From Thermoleophilia bacterium (GTDB lineage Bacteria; Actinomycetota; Thermoleophilia; Miltoncostaeales; Miltoncostaeaceae): a stretch of DNA of 19,655 nucleotides. Below the pieces are notes generated by a model that saw nothing but the letters and a program-made list of their open reading frames with translations, was not told the DNA's origin and did no database searches. Position numbers and translations under genes: made by a program. The stretch is taken from NCBI GenBank assembly GCA_016463385.1, contig JAEMRL010000006.1:1-19655 (forward strand). The letters are read 5' to 3'. Numbering within the stretch: position 1 is the stretch's first letter; each line of letters starts with the position of its first letter. This document shows positions 15,810-19,655 of the stretch, in pieces.

Positions 15810-16502
15810 ATGCCCACGATCGCCATCATCGTCGCCGCCGGCGCCGGAGTCCGGATGGGCGGCGACGTCCCCAAGGCTCTCATGCCGCTGGCCGGGCGGC
15901 CCATGCTCCTCTGGACGCTGGACGTGGTGCGTGCCGCGCGCTGCATCGACGAGGTGGTCGTCGTGGCCCCCGCCGGACGGGAGGAGTCCGTGCGCGCCCT
16001 CATCGCCGGCCCGGGCACGCCGGTGCGCGTGGTCGGCGGCGGGGCGAGCCGCGCCGAGTCGGTGCGCGAGGGGCTCCGGGCGGCGCCCGCGGGGGTGCGC
16101 CGGGTGGTGGTGCACGACGCGGCGCGCCCGTTGGCGGACGCCGCGCTCTTCGGGGCGGTCCTCGGGGGGCTCGACGGCGCCGACGGGGCCATCGCCGCAG
16201 CCCCGGTCGTGGACACCCTCAAGCGCGGCGACGCCGACCACCTGATCGCCGGGACGGTGGCGCGCGAGGGTCTCTGGGCGGCCCAGACGCCCCAGGCGTT
16301 CCACGCCACGGCGCTCGGCGAGGCGGTCGCCGCCGCGGCGGCGGCGGGCACCCTCGCCGCGGCCACCGACTGCGCGTCGCTGGTCGAGGCGCACGGCGGC
16401 CGGGTGCGCCTGATCGCCTCGCGCGCCCCGAATCCGAAGGTGACGACGTCCTCCGATGTGGCCGTCGCCGAGGCACTGCTCGCGATCCGAGGGCGCGGGT
16501 AG
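15810..16502 (+). CDS. ispD: 2-C-methyl-D-erythritol 4-phosphate cytidylyltransferase
   Basis: IspD joins CTP and methylerythritol phosphate in the MEP isoprenoid pathway. The 230-residue length is typical. Motifs are AAGAGVRMGGDVPKAL (nucleotide-binding loop with Arg and Lys), VVVHDAARP, PVVDTLKR, LWAAQTPQAF and ATDCASLVEAHGGRVRLI followed by NPKVTTSSDVAVAEALL. Where many homologues read TDDAS the second acidic position is Cys here. GAGGAA (15798-15803) lies well placed before ATG 15810. A 6-bp hairpin (15781-15795) precedes that site. The next gene starts 11 bases after the stop. Firm assignment. Confidence 0.96.
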   Translation: MPTIAIIVAAGAGVRMGGDVPKALMPLAGRPMLLWTLDVVRAARCIDEVVVVAPAGREESVRALIAGPGTPVRVVGGGASRAESVREGLRAAPAGVRRVVVHDAARPLADAALFGAVLGGLDGADGAIAAAPVVDTLKRGDADHLIAGTVAREGLWAAQTPQAFHATALGEAVAAAAAAGTLAAATDCASLVEAHGGRVRLIASRAPNPKVTTSSDVAVAEALLAIRGRG

Positions 16503-16513
16503 GGTTGCGTGCC

Positions 16514-17389
16514 GTGCTGACCGACTACCACATGCATCTGCAGCCCGACGGGGTGGGCGCGCGCGAGACGGCGGCCCCCCGCTGGGACGCCGACGGCGGG
16601 CACCTCTCCACCGCCTGGATCGCGCGGTACGTGAGACGCGCCGAGTCGCGCGCGGTGTCGGAGATCGCCATCACCGAGCACGTCTACCGCTTCGCCGAGG
16701 CCCGCGAGTGGCTCGACGACCCCTTCTGGCGGGCGGAGGCGACCGAGGACACGGGCGCCTTCTGCGACGCCGTCGCCGCGGCGCGCGCCGAGGGGCTGCC
16801 GGTGCTGCTCGGCGTCGAGATGGACTGGCTGCCCGACCGCACCGGCGAGATCGCCGCCTTCCTCGCGGCGCATCCGTTCGACGTCGTGCTCGGGTCGGTG
16901 CACTTCCTCCACGGCCACGCGATCGACAACCCGCACGACGCCGACGCCGAGCGGCTGCCGGTGGACGTCCTCTGGACCGACTACCTCGAGCAGCTCGTGG
17001 CCGCCGCCGAGTCGGGGCTCTACGACGTGATGTCCCATCCCGACCTGCCCAAGGTGTTCGGCCGGCGCATCCCTCCCGCGCTCGACGCGCTGCTCGGTGA
17101 CGCCGTCGCGGCGATCGCGGCGACCGGCGTCGCCATCGAGTGCTCCTCGGCAGGGCTGCGAAAGCCGGTCGGCGAGATCTACCCCGAGCCGTCGCTGCTC
17201 GCGCGCTTCCGGCGTGCCGGCGTGCCCGCCACGCTCTCGAGCGACGCCCACGCGCCGGAGGACGTCGCGCGCGACTACCCGACGGCCGTCGCCGCGCTGC
17301 GCGGGGCCGGCTACGAGACGATCACGCGCTTCTCCGGGCGCGAGCCCACCCAGGTGCCGCTCCGGTGGGAAGGCGCCGGCCCGCGATGA
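16514..17389 (+). CDS. PHP-domain phosphatase, histidinol-phosphatase-like
   Basis: The 291-residue protein has the PHP metal-binding pattern: DYHMHLQPDG at the N-terminus (His6 and His8), ITEHVYRF, GVEMDW, VLGSVHFLHG, VMSHPDLPKVFG, IECSSAGLRKPVGEIYPEPSLL and TLSSDAHAPEDV. The last two motifs and the length are typical of HisJ/HisK-type histidinol-phosphatases, which remove phosphate from histidinol phosphate, but related PHP phosphatases act on other substrates. GTG 16514 gives the family N-terminus; TTG 16505 is an alternative. A TAGGGT at 16500-16505 ends eight bases before GTG 16514 and could be a -10 for a leaderless message. The stop overlaps the ispF ATG. It splits the usual ispD-ispF pair. 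Confidence 0.88.
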   Translation: MLTDYHMHLQPDGVGARETAAPRWDADGGHLSTAWIARYVRRAESRAVSEIAITEHVYRFAEAREWLDDPFWRAEATEDTGAFCDAVAAARAEGLPVLLGVEMDWLPDRTGEIAAFLAAHPFDVVLGSVHFLHGHAIDNPHDADAERLPVDVLWTDYLEQLVAAAESGLYDVMSHPDLPKVFGRRIPPALDALLGDAVAAIAATGVAIECSSAGLRKPVGEIYPEPSLLARFRRAGVPATLSSDAHAPEDVARDYPTAVAALRGAGYETITRFSGREPTQVPLRWEGAGPR

Positions 17390-17859
17390 GCTCCCGCCTC
17401 CGGATCGGCAACGGCGTCGACGCCCACCGCTTCGGCTCGGGCAAGCCCCTGATGCTCGGGACGGTCCACGTCGAGCACCCCGAGGGCCTGGTCGGCCACT
17501 CCGACGGCGACGTCATCGCGCACGCCGTCTGCGACGCGCTGCTCGCCGCGGCGGGCGAGCCGGACATCGGCGTGCTCTTCCCGGGCGGGCCGGAGTGGGA
17601 GGGCGTGACGGGCGCCCGGATGCTGGAGATCGTCGCCGGCCGCGTGCGCGAGGCGGGCTTCTCGATCGTCAACGCCCACGCCGTGGCCGTCTGTGAGCGC
17701 CCCCGGCTGTCTCCCCATCGCCCTGCCATGGTCGCGTCCATGTCGGCCCTCACAGGCGCTCCCGTGACCGTCCACGCCACGACCACCGACGGGCTGGGCG
17801 CGCTCGGGCGCGGCGAGGGGGTCGCCTGCCACGCCGTCGCCCTGGTGGAGGAGACATGA
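17386..17859 (+). CDS. ispF: 2-C-methyl-D-erythritol 2,4-cyclodiphosphate synthase (divergent)
   Basis: IspF cyclises CDP-methylerythritol phosphate to the cyclic diphosphate in the MEP pathway. The 157-residue length is normal. Zinc ligands are present: Asp12 and His14 in GNGVDAHRF and His46 in SDGDVIAHAVCDALL. PDIGVLFP, the H-A-T-T-T segment and GRGEGVACHAVALV also match. Several usual residues differ: the FPDTDP-type stretch is FPGGPEW, the usual DS before the following helix is TG, NxD is NAH, the KATT lysine is His130, and the glutamate after TTT is Asp135. ATG 17386 overlaps the upstream stop; the stop overlaps cysS. The assignment is firm by context and core motifs; catalytic strength is uncertain. 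Confidence 0.92.
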   Translation: MSSRLRIGNGVDAHRFGSGKPLMLGTVHVEHPEGLVGHSDGDVIAHAVCDALLAAAGEPDIGVLFPGGPEWEGVTGARMLEIVAGRVREAGFSIVNAHAVAVCERPRLSPHRPAMVASMSALTGAPVTVHATTTDGLGALGRGEGVACHAVALVEET

Positions 17860-19298
17860 GCGGAGCGGCCGACGAGGGGGGCGTGCACCTCTACTCGACG
17901 ATCAGCAAGCGCAAGGAGCCGCTCGTCCCCGACGCCGAGGGCACGGTCGGCATCTACGTGTGCGGGCCGACGGTCTACGGTCGCATCCACATCGGCAACG
18001 CCCGGCCGTTCGTGGTCTTCTCGGTGCTCAAGCGCTTCCTCGAGCGCCGGGGCGTGCGCGTGCGGCTGGTCTCCAACCTGACCGACGTCAACGACAAGAT
18101 CTACACGGCCGCCGCCGCCGAGGGCGTGCCGAGCGCCGAGCTGGCCCGCCGCTACTCCGACGCCTACATCGCCGACACCGACCGCCTCGGTCTCGGCCGG
18201 CCGGACGTCGAGCCCCGCGTCACCGAGTCGGTCCCCGGGATCATCGCCCTGATCGAGGAGCTGATGCAGCGCGGCCTGGCTTACGCGGCCGGCGGGGACG
18301 TCTACTACCGCGTCGAGCGCTTCCCCGGGTACGGCCGGCTGTCGGGGCGCCGCCTGGAGGACATGGTCTCGGGCGAGCCCGCCACCGGCGCCGCGAAGGA
18401 GTCGCACCTCGACTTCGCGCTCTGGAAGGGCCGCAAGCCCGACGAGGACACCTGGTGGGAGTCGCCGTGGGGTCCCGGGCGGCCCGGCTGGCACATCGAG
18501 TGCTCGGCGATGGCCGAGGAGGCGCTCGGCCGCGGGTTCCAGGTCCACGGGGGCGGGATCGACCTGATCTTCCCCCACCACGAGAACGAGATCGCCCAGT
18601 CCGAGGGCGCCCACGGCGGCTGCATGGCGCAGATCTGGATGCACAACGAGATGCTCGAGCTCGGCGACGAGAAGATGAGCAAGAGCCTCGGCAACATCGC
18701 GCCGCTCGCCGACGTGCTCGACCGCTGGCCGGCCGAGGTGGTGATCGCCTACTTCCTGACGAGCCACTACCGCTCGAAGCTCCCGTTCTCCGACGAGCGC
18801 CTCGGCGAGGCCCGGGCGGTCGTGGAGCGCCTCACCAACGCCCTGAAGGCGATCGACCGTGCGATGGCGACGGGCGGGGAGGGGCACGACGCCGACCTCA
18901 CCCGCGCGATCGTGGACGGCCGGCGCGAGTTCTTCCGCGCGCTCGACGACGACTTCGGCACCCCGGAGGCCTTCGCGGCGCTCTTCGAGATGGTGCGGGG
19001 CATCAACCGGGCCACGACGGCCGGCGAGGCCTCGCCGGCCCAGCTGCGCGAGGCCCGCCACGAGCTCCTCGACCTGCTCGACGTCCTCGGTCTCGCGGGC
19101 ATCGACCCCGGCCCCGCGGCGGAGGTGCCCGCGGAGGTCCTGTCGCTGCTCGACGACCGCGAGCGGGCGCGGGCCGCGCGCGACTTCGCGGGCGCCGACG
19201 CGCTGCGCGACCGGATCCGCGCGCTCGGCTACGAGGTGACCGACGGACCGGGGGGGCCCCAGGCGACCCCGATCGCGCCGGAGGCCGGATCGGCGTGA
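17856..19298 (+). CDS. cysS: Cysteinyl-tRNA synthetase
   Basis: CysS charges tRNA-Cys. The 480-residue class I enzyme shows YVCGPTVYGRIHIGNARPF (the HIGH motif, here HIGN, with the first zinc cysteine), NLTDVNDKI, GWHIECSAMAEEALG with another zinc cysteine, FQVHGGGIDLIFPHHENEIAQSE, and DEKMSKSLGN as the KMSKS loop. A helical anticodon-binding DALR-like region follows, and the C-terminal RDFAGADALRDRIRALGYEVTDGPGG closes the family. ATG 17856 is in an ATGA overlap with ispF. The C-terminal end overlaps rlmB by four bases. CysS of the MshC type is excluded by the normal length and the anticodon domain. Confidence 0.97.
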   Translation: MSGAADEGGVHLYSTISKRKEPLVPDAEGTVGIYVCGPTVYGRIHIGNARPFVVFSVLKRFLERRGVRVRLVSNLTDVNDKIYTAAAAEGVPSAELARRYSDAYIADTDRLGLGRPDVEPRVTESVPGIIALIEELMQRGLAYAAGGDVYYRVERFPGYGRLSGRRLEDMVSGEPATGAAKESHLDFALWKGRKPDEDTWWESPWGPGRPGWHIECSAMAEEALGRGFQVHGGGIDLIFPHHENEIAQSEGAHGGCMAQIWMHNEMLELGDEKMSKSLGNIAPLADVLDRWPAEVVIAYFLTSHYRSKLPFSDERLGEARAVVERLTNALKAIDRAMATGGEGHDADLTRAIVDGRREFFRALDDDFGTPEAFAALFEMVRGINRATTAGEASPAQLREARHELLDLLDVLGLAGIDPGPAAEVPAEVLSLLDDRERARAARDFAGADALRDRIRALGYEVTDGPGGPQATPIAPEAGSA

Positions 19299-19655
19299 CC
19301 CCGTCCGGGCGGCCCGACGGCCGGGAGGTCGTCTACGGGCGCAATCCCGTCCGCGAGCTGATCGCCGCGGGCGCCCGCCCGGTGCACGAGGTCTCCGTGC
19401 TCGCCCAGCTCCAGGGTGAACCCTGGCTCGAGGGTCAGCGCGTGGTGGTCCGCACCCGCGACCAGATCGGCCACCGCGCCGGCAGCTCCGACCACCAGGG
19501 CGTCATCGCGCTCACCGATCCCTATCCCTACGCCGACCCGGCGACCGTCCTCGAGCGCCCCGGGCCGGTGGTCTGCCTCGACGGCGCGCAGGACCCGCGC
19601 AACCTCGGCGCGGTGGCCCGCGTCGCCGAGGGGGTGGGGGCGGCGGGCATCGTGA
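19295..19655 (+). CDS. rlmB: 23S rRNA 2'-O-methyltransferase, RlmB/TrmH type (3' end outside window)
   Basis: SpoU-family enzymes methylate a ribose 2'-hydroxyl of 23S rRNA with S-adenosylmethionine. The frame begins at GTG 19295, overlapping the cysS stop (GTGA), and runs open to the window end, about 120 residues of a family of roughly 250. The N-terminal substrate-binding part shows REVVYGRNPVREL and ends with SSDHQGVIAL. The catalytic knot domain starts VVCLDGAQDPRNLGAVARVAEGVGAAGIV, the first SpoU motif with the conserved Asn and Arg. The cysS-rlmB order is widespread in actinobacteria and Bacillus. The remainder cannot be seen. Confidence 0.93.
   Translation, partial: MTPSGRPDGREVVYGRNPVRELIAAGARPVHEVSVLAQLQGEPWLEGQRVVVRTRDQIGHRAGSSDHQGVIALTDPYPYADPATVLERPGPVVCLDGAQDPRNLGAVARVAEGVGAAGIV

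Noticed and set aside
14906..16513. Long N-terminal extension of the PHP protein (827 residues)
   Set aside because: The extension crosses the DUF72 gene antisense and ispD in another frame, and is low-complexity. The PHP family starts at 16514.

Overview
The window is a GC-rich chromosomal segment of closely packed, mostly plus-strand housekeeping genes with many 1-4 bp start/stop overlaps and GTG starts. Gene order and protein types point to an actinomycetote. The run folP-folB-folK ... coaX ... greA-lysS ... clpC-radA-carD ... ispD-ispF-cysS-rlmB collects blocks that are also neighbours in Mycobacterium (folP1-folX-folK, coaX-lysS-clpC1, radA/disA/carD-ispD-ispF-cysS-rlmB) and partly in the Bacillus clpC-radA-disA-yacL-ispD-ispF-cysS-rlmB region. 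A DUF2469-type protein and CarD fit Actinomycetota. A PIN-TRAM YacL, a csbD gene where lsr2 often lies, and the lack of panC/panD and disA at the usual places suggest a deep branch such as Thermoleophilia. That placement is inference.

Layout. 1-1465: end of folP, then folB and folK, overlapping by 4 and 1 bases (folate pterin branch). 1464-1498: strong hairpin and a -10 box. 1531-3697: DUF2469 protein, coaX and dusB, coupled by GTGA overlaps and ending in a hairpin. 3694-5745: probable promoter, greA, lysS. 5746-6126: csbD-like stress protein and a 34-aa basic protein. 6160-6521: stand-alone cysteine-free bS18 gene with its own -10 box and a hairpin terminator. 6522-6871: untranslated clpC upstream region with an extended -10, a direct repeat and an inverted repeat. 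6872-12586: clpC, radA, carD and yacL. 12597-15753: an accessory insert holding a lipoprotein, a convergent secreted protein, and a minus-strand pair (small ORF plus DUF72). 15810-19655: ispD, a PHP phosphatase, ispF, cysS and the 5' part of rlmB; the junctions are an 11-base gap after ispD and then 4-base overlaps.

How the genes work together. The fol genes make the pterin half of folate. CoaX starts coenzyme A synthesis. DusB, LysS, CysS, bS18 and RlmB serve tRNA, ribosome and translation. GreA and CarD act on RNA polymerase. ClpC and RadA handle protein quality control and recombination. IspD and IspF belong to the MEP isoprenoid route. The segment is essentially core genome. I see no CRISPR array, tRNA, rRNA, insertion sequence, prophage or clear defence system.

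The points most worth a second look are a FolB without its conserved active-site lysine, an IspF missing several usual residues, the four-gene insert between yacL and ispD (including a lipoprotein with a CxCCC cluster beside its lipid anchor and a possibly leaderless transcript), the PHP phosphatase lodged between ispD and ispF, and the repeat-rich clpC leader. I do not claim a new biological system from this sequence alone.
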